DNA from: Saxidomus purpurata
Lineage: Eukaryota; Mollusca; Bivalvia; Venerida; Veneridae
DNA length: 64,000 nucleotides
Assembly (NCBI GenBank): GCA_022818135.1
Contig: JAFMSR010000012.1
Coordinates: 14,088,264 to 14,152,263, forward strand
Direction: 5' to 3'
Within the stretch, counting starts at the first letter, position 1. Each line of letters opens with the position of its first letter. The notes under the pieces are model-generated. The model saw nothing but the letters and a program-made list of their open reading frames with translations. It was not told the DNA's origin and ran no database searches. The position numbers were made by a program, and so were the translations under genes. Shown here piece by piece: positions 50,501 to 62,459 of this stretch.

Positions 50501-52053
50501 CATATATGAAACAATATGTGGTAAACGACTATATCGTATACCTATTACAAATGCTTGTTTGCGATCACGTGCAGGGTCCGCAAAAGTATGTGAAGCCCGT
50601 TGAAAATAATGTGTAGACCCGGGCGGATTTCAAAATGTCCTATTTGGTATATTTTCACACATTTTCACGAATTTTTATGAGGTATACAATGCACGATATG
50701 ATAATTTTAGACTTATATTGAGGTACATATATAAATTTGCAGACCTGTTAAAAAGTGTTATCATTTTTAACAGGTCCGCAAAACTATATATTGACCTAAA
50801 TATTAGTCTTTAATTGTATAATATAGACAAAATGTAAGATACAAAAAGGTGTGCATAGAAATATTAGTTCCTAGAATAATTGAGTTGGAACACTGTAAGT
50901 ACGTTTACCCTCATAAACTGTCTTAATTGTACAGACAACATTAATTAAATAAAATTAAGAACACAACTTGAAACAAATTAGACGTGATTATCATGAATAA
51001 ATAAATAGCATAAGGTGAATAAACTACCGATTGAAACAAAACAATTATTATTTTAGACGAACTGAAGTGTAACAAACCCCACTGTATTGTAATATGGCCA
51101 TATAGCCCTTTCTTAAAGGGAGCATGTTTTGGCTTTTGCTCTTTTAAAAAAAGTTAAATGATGTGGACCATCTTGCTAAACAAATATTGCTATCAGAAAC
51201 GATAAACCTTAATGAAAATGTTTGAACAAATTGTCCGTCTTTAAACACCGTTTGCTTCAATGCTCTCTGTAACTATCTCATAAAGATAATTATTATAATG
51301 CTGAAGAATAATAAAAAACAATGTGTCTGCGATGTTTACGAGTATTTGCTATTAATAAAAACATTCAATTATACAAAAATAATATTACATTAAAAGTTAA
51401 TGCCTTGACTGTTTATGTACAAAGATAAGATGAATTAATGATAAACTATTAAAGTAATGTCAAACTGTCGTTTGGAGAATAGTGATGTTTGGTCCGTATA
51501 GAGTAAGGATAAAGCTAGCATTATTTGCAAATCTTTTATAAGATATTTTTTTATAAATACAAAAAAGTAAGCTGTTCCAGAAAGTATTGGTCGCTTTTGC
51601 CATATCGGTAACGTTAAAACGAAAGCAGCATTTCATTTTCATTAACGATCTTGCTATTTGGGAAAAGAAAGCATGCAGTGTCGAAAGTAAGACAAAGGCA
51701 TTCTATTCATTTACTGAATGGAACAAGCAGCGTTTGTTAACTTATCAAACGTTGGCCCCTTGTTTGAAGACGAGACCTCTTTGTAAAGTGTAGATTTCAC
51801 GTCCTTTCATTTATTAATCAAGTGGCCACAATGCCATAAAAATATCATCTACTTCATGTTTCTGTTTTTATATGGCACCGTTGCATACATGCATTTACAT
51901 GACATTGTATATGTAATGATGAAAAAAAGCATGGGAAGTCGATCAGCGCAACTGATAAGACTTAAACTAGCAGAAAAATACCAGGGAAAAAACGTTATTA
52001 CAGTAGTGATAATCTTTTATTAAACTACATGTATTATTTTCTTTTATTTTCAG
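47557..52053. other. Putative intron upstream of gene B exons
   Basis: AT-rich. Upstream Cache-domain exons of the plus-strand receptor gene were looked for here and not recognised. The only structured item is a small hairpin at 50742-50776. The 51587-51793 frame is not recognised as coding. Confidence 0.4.
50742..50776. repeat. Perfect 13-bp inverted repeat (hairpin)
   Basis: GACCTGTTAAAAA, a 9-base loop, then TTTTTAACAGGTC. Adjacent GGTCCGCAAAA also occurs ~170 bases upstream (50576), so this may be the edge of a small repeat. Confidence 0.8.
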
Positions 52054-52174
52054 AGGAACAAGCGGTATCGACATAGATCTACAAAAAGTAGATATTGATC
52101 AGTGCCCAAATGAACCAGGGGAAGAACTTAATGTATTTGCAAATTCCGCAAGATGCAAAAACGCAACTACTAAG
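52054..52174 (+). CDS. GPR158/GPR179-like receptor, exon at the Cache to EGF-like linker (gene B)
   Basis: A strong acceptor (pyrimidine-rich tract then CAG) is followed by one base completing a split codon and 40 codons: GTSGIDIDLQKVDIDQCPNE ... SARCKNATTK, ending at GTTTGT. The D-I-x-L-Q-K-V-D-I-D-Q-C string is a hallmark of the segment that closes the Cache ectodomain in GPR158/GPR179 family receptors (from memory of the human protein; no search was run). These are orphan class C receptors of the plasma membrane. Vertebrate GPR158 binds RGS7-Gbeta5 inside the cell and glycine at the Cache domain. NAT in CKNATTK is a potential N-glycosylation site. The exon ends in phase 0 and joins in frame to 53315-53458. 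Confidence 0.85.
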
Positions 52175-53030
52175 GTTTGTGTACAACCCTTTTTCTGTTA
52201 AATTTCTAAAGCGGACGTTTCCGTCTTTTGTATTTTGACAGTAGTACAAATGTAATTGATTGTAACGATGGGCTCTTAATGAATATTCTGCCTGAATGCC
52301 GAGCAGTATGAAGTAATGATCGAATTATACTTATGTTTCAAAATATTCAAAGCTTTTAGAGGCTGGTCTTCCTACGAATCTTAATTTCTAATGCAATGAT
52401 ATACATGTAGTATATATATATATCTAGTTTACGGACAGCCTACTTACACTAATCAAAACATGTAACGTCATAAAACGAATACCGGGTTTCATGTGACCAT
52501 TAACCTTTACCTTAGAGAAGCAGGCGTTTAAGAAATATAACAATATAAAAATCGATATATTTGAAATCTCACTACTGATCAGTAAATCATATATTTCAAA
52601 CTTATTTATTTAAAACAACAAAAAAGCAGTTGCCAAAGTGTGCATCTATTTATTAACCTTAAAGTTGTTTTGATACATTTATTCTATAAGTGATACATTT
52701 GTTAACAGCATTACAGTAGTTTGAAAGTATTTGTCTCAAAATAACGAAAACGTTTAGGACTTGGACTAGAACATGTATTAAATGTACACCACACCATTGT
52801 TGTGTGTTAATACGTTCCATATGTCATCAATTGAGTTATCTACATTTGTTCACAGAAACGTGTTTCTACAGAAATAGATACACACCCCTAATAAAGTTGA
52901 GGCTAACACAATAAGGCTAATGCATGCATTTCATGATTAGTTTTTCGGTAAACATTTGATTGGTAATTTGCACGACAACCGTTTTACTTTCTTCAGTTTT
53001 CTTACGTTCGTTGGTTCGAAATCATGCTTT

Positions 53031-53262
53031 CCTTTAACAATCGTTATATTTGTATCACTCATGACTTTTTGGTGCACACACAGTGAACACATGATATATC
53101 TCAGCCTTTAACAATAGTTATATTTGTATCACTCATGACTGTTTGGTGCACACGCAGCATGATATATCTAAGCCTTTAACAGTAGTTATATTTGTATCAC
53201 TCATTTACTGAAGTTTTGGTGCACACGCACTGAACATGATATATATCTCAGACTTTAACAAA
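53031..53262. repeat. ~70-bp tandem repeat, three copies, in the intron between gene B exons
   Basis: CCTTTAACAATAGTTATATT plus TGTATCACTCATGAC and GGTGCACACGCA recur at about 53031, 53104 and 53173, with a final partial unit to ~53262. The array ends ~50 bases before the acceptor of the next exon. Confidence 0.85.
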
Positions 53263-53314
53263 ACAATTTAAATTTTAAAAATATATCTGTGTACATATTT
53301 ATACATTTCTTCAG

Positions 53315-53458
53315 TGTGTACCTATCAGTGGCCTAGGGTTCCGGAGAGGCTCTTACAAATGCGTTTGCAAGGACGGGTTCTACTTTCCGGACACAAAAGC
53401 AACCAGCAAATATTTCAACGGATCAGAAATAGAAATACGATACAGGGAAAAAATAGCT
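53315..53458 (+). CDS. GPR158/GPR179-like receptor, EGF-like linker exon (gene B)
   Basis: The acceptor CTTCAG is followed by 48 open codons: CVPISGLGF, then RRGSYKCVCKDGFYFP, then a polar stretch with NGS (a possible N-glycosylation site) and IRYREKIA, ending at a consensus donor GTAAGT. Together with the previous exon the cysteines form an EGF-like module (D-I-D-Q-C ... C ... C ... G-x-Y-x-C-x-C), which sits between the Cache domain and the first transmembrane helix in GPR158/GPR179 receptors. The downstream exons (Cys-rich loop, seven helices, cytoplasmic tail) are not visible. Only 42 bases of intron remain before a 500-N gap, and I found no candidate for them in 54-64 kb. Confidence 0.85.
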
Positions 53459-53500
53459 GTAAGTATGCAGAAGCCACAACAATTTATCTGAAACGTAGTA

Positions 53501-54000
53501 NNNNNNNNNNNNNNNNNNNNNNNNNNNNNNNNNNNNNNNNNNNNNNNNNNNNNNNNNNNNNNNNNNNNNNNNNNNNNNNNNNNNNNNNNNNNNNNNNNNN
53601 NNNNNNNNNNNNNNNNNNNNNNNNNNNNNNNNNNNNNNNNNNNNNNNNNNNNNNNNNNNNNNNNNNNNNNNNNNNNNNNNNNNNNNNNNNNNNNNNNNNN
53701 NNNNNNNNNNNNNNNNNNNNNNNNNNNNNNNNNNNNNNNNNNNNNNNNNNNNNNNNNNNNNNNNNNNNNNNNNNNNNNNNNNNNNNNNNNNNNNNNNNNN
53801 NNNNNNNNNNNNNNNNNNNNNNNNNNNNNNNNNNNNNNNNNNNNNNNNNNNNNNNNNNNNNNNNNNNNNNNNNNNNNNNNNNNNNNNNNNNNNNNNNNNN
53901 NNNNNNNNNNNNNNNNNNNNNNNNNNNNNNNNNNNNNNNNNNNNNNNNNNNNNNNNNNNNNNNNNNNNNNNNNNNNNNNNNNNNNNNNNNNNNNNNNNNN
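53501..54000. other. Assembly gap (500 N)
   Basis: Exactly 500 N, 42 bases past the donor of the gene B exon. Open frames that run through it are artefacts of the N run. Confidence 0.95.
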
Positions 54001-57000
54001 GCTTATTCCAAAATAACGTGGTTGAACCATAATAGAATTTAAAACACATATTTCTAACGTTGTATTTGGGAAAAGAAGTAATGTATTCGAGTGAAAAAAT
54101 GGGTGCTGTAGCTAAAGCTTGATGTTTATTATTTTACGAACACCTCTTCACTATCAATGGAGACTATTAAACCCATAATACTCACTAGAGGCCATCATGT
54201 GCTTATCTTTGATCTGCATTAATCGTTACAGAACTGTCATTCCAGATAGAAAGTGTGCTGCTTCTTAATTGTAGTTGCAATTGAAATGCACCTACCCCTG
54301 TATGTCATATATTGTTATTATATTGTCTTGTTTGAAACTTTAATTGATATACTCTGTCACGGAAAAAGAAAATTGATCTACCTAATGCAGGTATCGCTCA
54401 GAGAGCTTTTAATTCATTCGCGGTATTGAATGTAACTGACTGAACTATATAACGCAAGCCTAACATTACCGTATCTTGGAACTCCAATATATGTCCGACA
54501 GTAGACATTTTATTATTCCCCATTCCGCATATGAAACACTTTGCCCAGATCCAAACGCTCACAGATTAACGAGTTCTACTAAAAGCTTTTGATACTTTAG
54601 TCATCGGTAAATTACGGTCAATGAATACATAGAAATCAACGAAAATTGCGTCGACGAGAATAGAATTGCTAAAGTATTTAAGGAAATAACAATGGTAACC
54701 CTTTCAGAGGGTTTTAGAGAATTTTCCTCCGATTCTTACCTCCATTTCAGAAGATTTGCTTTCAGCAAAGCTCTATCTTAACATATTCAGTCAGTGAAAT
54801 AGTAAATCAAAACGAACTTTCTCGTTAAACAAGAACAAAATATATCAAGGACAGTTTTCATTTTGTTGAAAGATTACTTAATAAGCGATACAATATAAAC
54901 AAAAACTACTTTTAATGTTTATGAAATGAAATAAATATTTGCATATTTCTTCTCTTTACGTCGAGATTTGTTGAACTACAAAAAGATACAATGTACAATA
55001 CTATCAGAATATTTCTAAATTCATCAAAATCAGTGATGAATTAAGCACAACTGCTCAACTGCTTTTCAAAGAATAGCCAGCATGAGCTCTCGTGTCCGTA
55101 AATGACAATAAAGTTAAAGACATATTGTAGATAACAGTGCTTTACGAATTCTAAACAGCATATTTCTGACATGAAATTATCAAAAGTAAGAAATTAGACT
55201 AGAAAATGGTCGTAAACATACACAAATGCAAATTTCAGTGGGGGTGCGTCTGACACAATATGAAACTTTCGGTGAAAAGTTTCACAATCGACAACGCAAT
55301 TATCCGTTGAAAGCAAGTGAGCAAATTATAGTCTAAAAGAAAAAAACCATTGGGACCAAATTTTCTGTCAAGTTGAGAAAAATAGACAATTGGTAGGTGG
55401 CAGATTTTTTTTGAAGACTTTTAATGGGAGAACACAGTTAATATACTTGTCATACATTACTGGCTAATAAAGATTTATATGCTTTGTCTCTGATATTTTT
55501 GGAGTTATCAGCGTGGTTTTATGTCTGTTTATAATTGCCGTATATATTCATATACAAATGTATACATTAATCACTTTGTTTCTAATACACCTTCAATTTA
55601 TATTGACAGAAATGCTTGTATATCATCAGTATTATATTCTGTTATAAAAAGAAAAAAATTTTATGATATAAAGTCTTGTGTTTCTTATTAATATTTATTA
55701 TCAGTTTTAAAGCTGCACTCCTTTCCTTACTGCCAACATTTTCTGAACTCGGTCACATATGAGAACGATAGTTCATAGTTCTTCACGAAATGAATGAGTG
55801 CTGCTTTATACATATAAAACGAAATAAATAGTATATACAAGTCATTTTGCACTCATTTTTCAGCTATCTTTCAGACTTTAATGAAACAAATCATTTATCC
55901 TAAATGTACATTGATTTAAGGTAAATACAAATCATTACCAAAATTGCCATACTCTCCTGTATATGTAAGAAACAGGAATAGTTCAGCTATACGCCTGATA
56001 TTGTGTATGTAGGTCAATGACGTATCATCATCTATATACATTGCATACATGTATAAAAGCAACATTTCTATATAATCTTCAAACCATGCGGCCGCTGACA
56101 AAGACATAGAAAAGCACTGAAAGTGATGCGTACATCAAAGATTATAATTCATAATCACCTTCAGAGAATGTGACAAAGAACAGAGAAAAGCAAACCCTGG
56201 TCAGGAAACTCCTGCAAGGTATCCTGAGAAATCAGAATCTATCAATTGCTGACAGTTGTAACTGATTAATACGGTATTATGTACCGGAACTGGGAAATAT
56301 CATGACATATGAGGTATTATTATTGTAACTGTAGCTCCTCTTAATGATCAATTTTATCTAGTAAACTCGATTTCGTCTCCACTGGTACTGCTAGAACCTC
56401 AGCGATATGATTATTTCGTCGATGTACAACATTATTGTTAGGAATATGTAAACATTTATTGCAATACATAAGACGTGTATTGGAAGTGGCTTTTAGACTT
56501 GTGCGAACTTCACAGATGCACTATATTATAATGATAATAACTTTGTAGATTCAGTCCGTTTAAGGTTGCTAAAACATGTACATCTATATAATTACCTGAT
56601 TTAATATCTTCACTTTGACTACCATCATGTAATCTTGAAACGTAAATAACAAAAGGTGACATTTTTAGTTAGTTATGTTTAGTTAGTTATGGCTACAAAC
56701 TAACGAAGTATTTACGTCAATGTCCATTTGTAACTAAAACCTCTCAAGATAAAGAAATTTTCCTTTTCATCCAACATGCTGTCCTGAGTGAAGTAAAAGA
56801 GATGACATTGAAACCGAGAATGAAATGCCAAAATAAGAAATAATTTACAAACTATTTAAAAGGCTTCATTCCAAAATTACATTCTCACTGAACTTCTTTC
56901 AAATTCCAGATAGTTTGGTTCAAACTACTTTATGAACATTTGAAAACACACCATTTAAAGAAAGTCTGAAATAATCATGCATACATTTTATTACGACTGA

Positions 57001-57967
57001 TGTTATAGCTTACTGATGGAACAAATCTCCAAAGGAATAAAAGATCATTGTCAGCCAATCCTTTATTGGTTATTTCAACTTTTGTTTAAAACTTGTACGA
57101 GTGCAAGGTATGATTCGCATCAGCACCAATCGTAGACCATAAACTAATTACTATTATAAACAATAAATTAGGCGTAGCTTTCTGAAACAGGAATTCTATA
57201 TCAGTACAAGATACATAAATTTGTCTGCCATACTTAAATATTTTATGAGACAAGTTAAACGTTTTCAATGTGCAAGATCAACTATATCTCGAAAAATTCA
57301 TTACATCTAACTCAATCGAAACCTTCAATTGTTTTGTGTAATGGGTTGCCTAGTATGTAATTTAATGGGACAGGCAATCAAAGTAAATCTGGTTCCACCG
57401 ACGAAAATTGAAAACAATCATTGAGAAGCAAATTGGTACAATATTCTTGTCTAAATGCTTATGGCGCAATTGTTATAACTTATTGCTTCGTCTGGGTACA
57501 AACGAACGAGAAATTACCATGCAAAACGTGATAACGCTGCAGCTATGAGAACTCTTAACCTAGTCTAATTGTCCAATAACAGAAACACTTATTACCAATA
57601 AGGTCATTTTCAAATCATCGCCAATTGATTTTTGTATGGTAGATTAGTGAACGAAATGGCCCCTTGTGTTATGGGCATGTGATAATTAAGTGTAATTGAA
57701 ATGGCTGCTATTGTCAATTAATCAGACGGGACCATTACACATAAAATACCGATTACGCTACAATTTCTTTAAGATTTATGCTATTTCACATTTGTCATTT
57801 AGCAACATGTCTACCTTCGCCTTAAGTGTACTGATTTAGTCTATACTCTTCGTTGTTTTAGTTTATACCAATTTATTTTAGCTCAATTATGAAGAAAACT
57901 TGTAGCTCATTGAGTCACTCTTGAGTCCGTTTCCTTAAAAAACCAGTACTGATGTCATATGAAAAGG
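54001..57967. other. AT-rich non-coding sequence
   Basis: No supported exon. A minus frame at 55916-56107 is fairly balanced but has no splice context or motif that I recognise. Confidence 0.4.
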
Positions 57968-58038
57968 TACGGTTATAAGGGCTCGAATGCAGCCTCCGGG
58001 ATAAGCGGTAGACACCTTAACCTCTACACCACCGCTTC
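57968..58038 (-). mobile_element. tRNA-derived SINE head or tRNA-like relic
   Basis: On the minus strand, AAGCGGTGGTGTAGAGGTTA gives a D-arm/A-box-like start. AGGTGTCTACCGCTTATCCC follows as an anticodon-arm-like middle, then GCATTCGAGCCC, a near-consensus B-box/T-arm. The length (~71 bases) and order match a tRNA head, but the acceptor stem is not well paired. The minus-strand interpretation as a pol III-type SINE head is favoured over a working tRNA. Confidence 0.5.
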
Positions 58039-58489
58039 TTTGTTTTGGTATTAAAGGAACTATTTTATAAGTTAGTTTTGTCGAGCAAATTACAAAATTC
58101 CACGTGATATTTCAAACTTCACTTCAGACCTAGATGCGATTGTAAAGGACAAACTGTCTACCATTGCCGATGGTTGTGAACTTTGATCTTAGCCTGTTGC
58201 ATAACTACAATATCTAAGTTACATGTAGCTGTATGTCTCTAAAACAATTGAAATAAAAACGGAACATTCAACAACACCACATTATTACAACAACGTTTTT
58301 ATATCATCATTTTTTTCTAAAAAATGTGAAAATTCAGCATATTGCAACCTTCACATCGACCAATGATTTTAAAATACTTTCTGTTGATTGTAAACAATTT
58401 AATATACGCCCGTCTAAAATGTTTTTTAAAGTGTAAAACTCCTTATAGTGGTTCTTCTCATTTCTGTTTTTAATTTATAATAATTAATT

Positions 58490-58730
58490 CTGTTTTAGCT
58501 CGACTATTCGGAGAATATGGAGAGCTATTAAGATCACTTGTGCGTCGGCGGTGGCGTCAGCTTTGCAGCTCTAGTTAAAGTTTTGCCTGCTAGGTACTAT
58601 CATGCACATATCTCAGTAACCACTTATGGCAGATATATCAAACTTAGCAATAGTGTTCAGGGGTACATTTTGTATCAAACAATTAATTTACCAAAAATTA
58701 AATATATAGTGATAGATTTTGACTTTTTTA
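58490..58730 (+). repeat. Interspersed repeat start (TTTTAGCTCGACTATTCGGA)
   Basis: The run TTTTAGCTCGACTATTCGGA, GAATATGGAGAGCTATTAAG and TGCGTCGGCGGTGGCGTCAG is a stereotyped beginning of a mollusc interspersed repeat that I know by pattern. A related start (TTTAGCTCAATTATGAAG) lies near 57877. It abuts the tandem-core element that follows. Confidence 0.5.
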
Positions 58731-59830
58731 TGCCCCCGAAGGGTGGCATATTAAAATCGCACCGTCTGTCCGTCGTCCGTCTGACCGTCGTCCGTCCGTC
58801 CGTCTGTCCGTCTGTCCGTCCGTCCGTGCGTCCCCCCTTACAAATTCGTGTCCGGACTGTAACTTTGTCATGCATTGAAGGATTTTAAAATAACTTGGCA
58901 CACATGTCTAGCACATCAAGACGACGTGTCGCGTGCAAGACCCACATCCCTACCTCAAAGGTGAAGGTCACACTTGGAGTATGAAGGTTATGGAATCCTC
59001 TATATATGCACACATTCGTGTCCGGACTGTAACTTTGTCATGCATTGAAGGATTTTAAAATAACTAGGCACACATGTCTAGCACATCAAGACGACGTGTC
59101 GCGTGCAAGACCCACGTCCCTAGCTCAAAGGTCAAGGTCATACTTAGAGTTTGAAGGTAATGGATTCCTCCATATAAGCATATATGCACACATTCGTGTC
59201 CGGACTGTAACTTTGTCATGCATTGAAGGATTTTAAAAAACTTGGCACAAAGTCTAGCACATCAAGACGACGTGTCGCGTGCAAGACCCACGTCCCTAGC
59301 TCAAAGGTCAAGGTCATACTTAGAGTTTGAAGGTAATGGATTCCTCTATATAAGCATATATGCACACATTCGTGTCCGGACTGTAACTTTGTCATGCCTT
59401 GAAGGATTTTAAAATAATTTGGCACAAAGTCTAGCACATCAAGACGACGTGTCGCGTGCATGACCCACATCCCTACCACAAAGGTCAAGGTCACACTTAG
59501 AGTTTATAGGTAATGGAATCCTGTATATATGCATACATTTGTGTCCGGACTATAACTTTATTATGCTTTGAAGGATTTTAAAATAACTGTGCACAAATGT
59601 CTAGCACATCAAGCGGATGTGTCGCGTGCAAGACCCAAGTCCCTACCTCAAAGGTCAAGGTCACACTTAGTGTTTAAAGTAATGGAATACTGTAGCATGA
59701 TTACTCTGTCAGCATGGAAGGATTTTAAAATTACATAGCACATTTATTGAGCACATGGAGAGGACACAGACTGTGAGGCACCTCTTTCGGGGGCATTCGT
59801 CACTTGGGAGGGACAGCTCTTGTTTATGAT
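58731..59830 (+). mobile_element. Tandem-core interspersed element (pearl-like), copy 2, with CCGT/CTGT microsatellite
   Basis: It begins ATGCCCCCGAAGGGTGGCAT and ends CTCTTTCGGGGGCATTCG...GGGACAGCTCTTG. The terminal TGCCCCCGAA and TTCGGGGGCA are inverted copies. After the start is a CCGT/CTGT tetranucleotide tract (~58766-58832), then five units of 169-178 bases starting at about 58841, 59011, 59189, 59365 and 59534, then a truncated sixth. Each unit holds GTGTCCGGACTGTAACTTTG, AAGACGACGTGTCGCGTGCA and TCAAGGTCA. A tetranucleotide tract plus tandem core matches descriptions of bivalve pearl/CvE-type non-autonomous elements. The open frames are repeat artefacts. Confidence 0.8.
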
Positions 59831-59904
59831 TAAACTTTCATAGTTTAAACTTTAGAGTCAGCAGAAGTTTGTTTTGTTATTATATTGATAAAAGTTTTGC
59901 TATA

Positions 59905-59955
59905 TTAGCAAGCACCAACAATAGTTGAGCTTGCTGTCTTATGGACAGCTCTTGT
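59905..59955 (-). repeat. Fragment of an interspersed repeat end (ACAAGAGCTGTCCATAAGAC)
   Basis: On the minus strand, AACAAGAGCTGTCCATAAGACAGCAAGCTC-type sequence begins where the previous element's GGACAGCTCTTGTTT end would be expected. It looks like a second, truncated repeat terminus next to the tandem-core element. Confidence 0.5.
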
Positions 59956-59966
59956 TTAATAGTTAC

Positions 59967-60234
59967 CTCTCGACCCCCAAATTTTAACTGTTTTGACGGT
60001 GAAATCTTCTTAAACCAAGACTGATCTGCTATTTTCAGTGAAACTACGTTCTTACTAAAATAAATACCTTCAGTTAAATTTGTTCCACATCTTCCCAATG
60101 TCTATATACAATTTGTCAAGCTTTCGATTTTCAATAATGAAGTCTACATATCGCAGTGTCTGCGGCAGACAAAAGTGAAACTGTTTGCCCTTTACTCTGT
60201 CTACAATCTTTACGAATTGTGTCAGCTTTTCTTC
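59967..60234 (-). pseudogene. Coding-looking segment with a frame break, unknown protein
   Basis: On the minus strand, 60234-60070 stays open for ~54 codons (starting EEKLTQFVKIVDRV, later FHFCLPQTLRYVDF), then a stop. An overlapping frame then continues the coding look (SKNVVSLKIADQSW ... KQLKFGGRE) up to a GTAACT donor-like site at 59966. The two can be read as one protein broken by a frameshift, or as two exons (acceptor TTTATTTTAG at 60055 before the second part). The plus strand is also open across 60130-60260, so the coding strand is not certain. I do not recognise the family. Confidence 0.3.
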
Positions 60235-60261
60235 TCAGTGACAGCGGCCGGTATGATCACG

Positions 60262-60785
60262 CTTAATTGAAATATGACCGTGAATACTGAAGACTTGCGG
60301 TCTTAGAAATAACGATATTATTCCGGAAAGTGTGTATTTTGTGTATTCGTGATAAGTGTTGTACTAGTACTTCAGATCTGATATGTAGCTTTCGATATAA
60401 GCTTGGCGTATTTTGTGTTTTTGCTGGCGTTAATCTTTAGCTACTGGTAGGAAATTAGTCTTATACATAATCATTGAGGAGAGGTACATTTACATTTGTC
60501 TGCAATCAAATTCTCCATATCCCTTGTTTCTTGCATCATTCTCGTGAAGCATCGGTGATACTTTAACACAATATTATTCTCGTAAATTTACCGCGGTCTG
60601 TTAACATGGTCCATGCTTAGATCCTACGAATGTCTTTTAAAACACACCTGAGCAAGTATGTCACATGGTCCTTTGACCCCACTACAATGCCATATTTTTA
60701 GACGCCTCTTCATTTTTGTACCCTCATTATTATGTCCTGTAGCAATTGATTATTTCTTCCTAGATAATATTTTGGTTCGATATAT

Positions 60786-60835
<50 letters not shown>

Positions 60836-62459
60836 TTACAAATAATAAAAGCAAATTAAGCTGTTTTAATATTGAATGAATCTACATTTCTTGAAAACTT
60901 TTGAAAGAGAATTACATAACGACAGTTCCTTTGACACAAACGCAAAATCTTACTAATGGGCTCTAGTAAAATATTACGGCGACAGGGAAATCAACCACGC
61001 CATTCTACAGCCAAGATAGTTTGGAAAATATTTAGGATAACTTAACAAACATAACGTGGAATCATTTATAAATATAACCAGTGTTGTTTTCGGAAAAAAT
61101 ATTATTCACGCCGATTACAGTGATACAACACTAGCGCGAAACCATGCAATTTTTATCATATAAACTAACATTCTTATCAATATTGGTAAACGGTCAAGAC
61201 CATAAAATTATTTGTTATTGTTTTTTTTGAATGGTATCTAGATAAATAAGCTAGCATTAAATGCTTGTTAACATTTTTTTATTTAAGATGATGTTGAAAT
61301 CCATAATTTTGAACGGTTTCAGACAAAAATATTTTGAATTACCATGGCAACAATAATGATGAATGGGATGGATATCTTAGAATAACTTCTGAAAGAGCCT
61401 TTCAAAGACAAATCAATGCCAAATTTAACCATAATCCAAACTTTCTTAGAAGATAATATTTGTGAAAAAGATGCTGAACAGTAAGTAAACACAATAGTTC
61501 AGACTGTACATATGCTAAAGTAATATGTAGCTATAAGAAAAAAGTCACTGACTAATTTTAAACTATACGTTTAGAAGTTGCTATATATAAGGGACATACT
61601 AATTGTTTTATGTCACATACTTTGGCAGTATTTTTTTTTCATTTGACAAGAAAGAAAGCCCTTGTTGGTATAGAATTTCTTTTATGTCAACGATTTTATT
61701 AAAAAATAATATACGTGATAAAATATTCTAAGTGTAAGCCCATAACACGACAAATTGAAATCCTTGCCCCCAGTTAACGTATATGTGTTGACAAAAATAC
61801 GCATGAATTTCCGTATTTTTTCACGTCAGACATATCTCCAACCATGCCACCCACAAAACATATTCTGAAATGTAATTAGATCAAAAGACAAAACATTTAG
61901 CTGTAAAATGTTTTAACAAAATTGTCATTTCAAATATCATGTTACCACAAAGTGATAAATACTCATTAAACAGCTATAACACAATCTCTTTCTTGGCAAA
62001 GAAAATCACATTAAAGAAGACAAGTGTTAAATGGTAGTCCCTCACGGGAATATTAATGTTATTTCTATATATATCTTTTCAGTCTTGTTTCGAAACGAGA
62101 TATTTTAGGAGCATTTCAATGCCTCAAGATAGGATCGTAATACATTTTCGGGTCTTCCTCCGTGTTTTTTATGTAACTCTATTTCACCCTAATGTCATTT
62201 TCTTGCTGTAGCTGATCTGAACTATTGTAAAAGCAAATTCTTGTCGATAAATTAAAGCTTCAATAAACACTTTCCAACTTTCAGGCAAATGAAAATTGGA
62301 AGAGCTTTCAATAGAATATGTTGAAGAATGATAAGCGTTCCTATCGCATATCAGAAGCACTGGGCAATGCACCTTATATGATAAAACGTTAGACAAAAAA
62401 AATATGAAAAATTATATTAAAACTATTGTGTCGCCCTCTAGCGTTTTGTCAGAATAACC
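60262..62459. other. AT-rich sequence with a (TA)n microsatellite
   Basis: A TA-rich tract at about 60786-60838 is the only clear feature. The minus frame at 62184-62396 is open with balanced residues (for example NFHLPESWKVFIEALI) but has no clean splice sites or known motif. Confidence 0.4.

Noticed and set aside
53314..54049. Open frames of 208-242 codons around the second gap
   Set aside because: They are N-run artefacts. The real coding part is the 48-codon exon ending at the donor at 53459, in a different frame from the ATG-led plus-strand frame.
57968..58038. Functional tRNA gene
   Set aside because: A/B-box-like blocks are present but acceptor-stem pairing is poor, so a SINE head or relic is favoured.
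58538..59494. Plus and minus frames of 63-116 codons (Val/Arg/Pro/Ser-rich) near 59 kb
   Set aside because: They are translations of the tetranucleotide tract and tandem core of an interspersed element.
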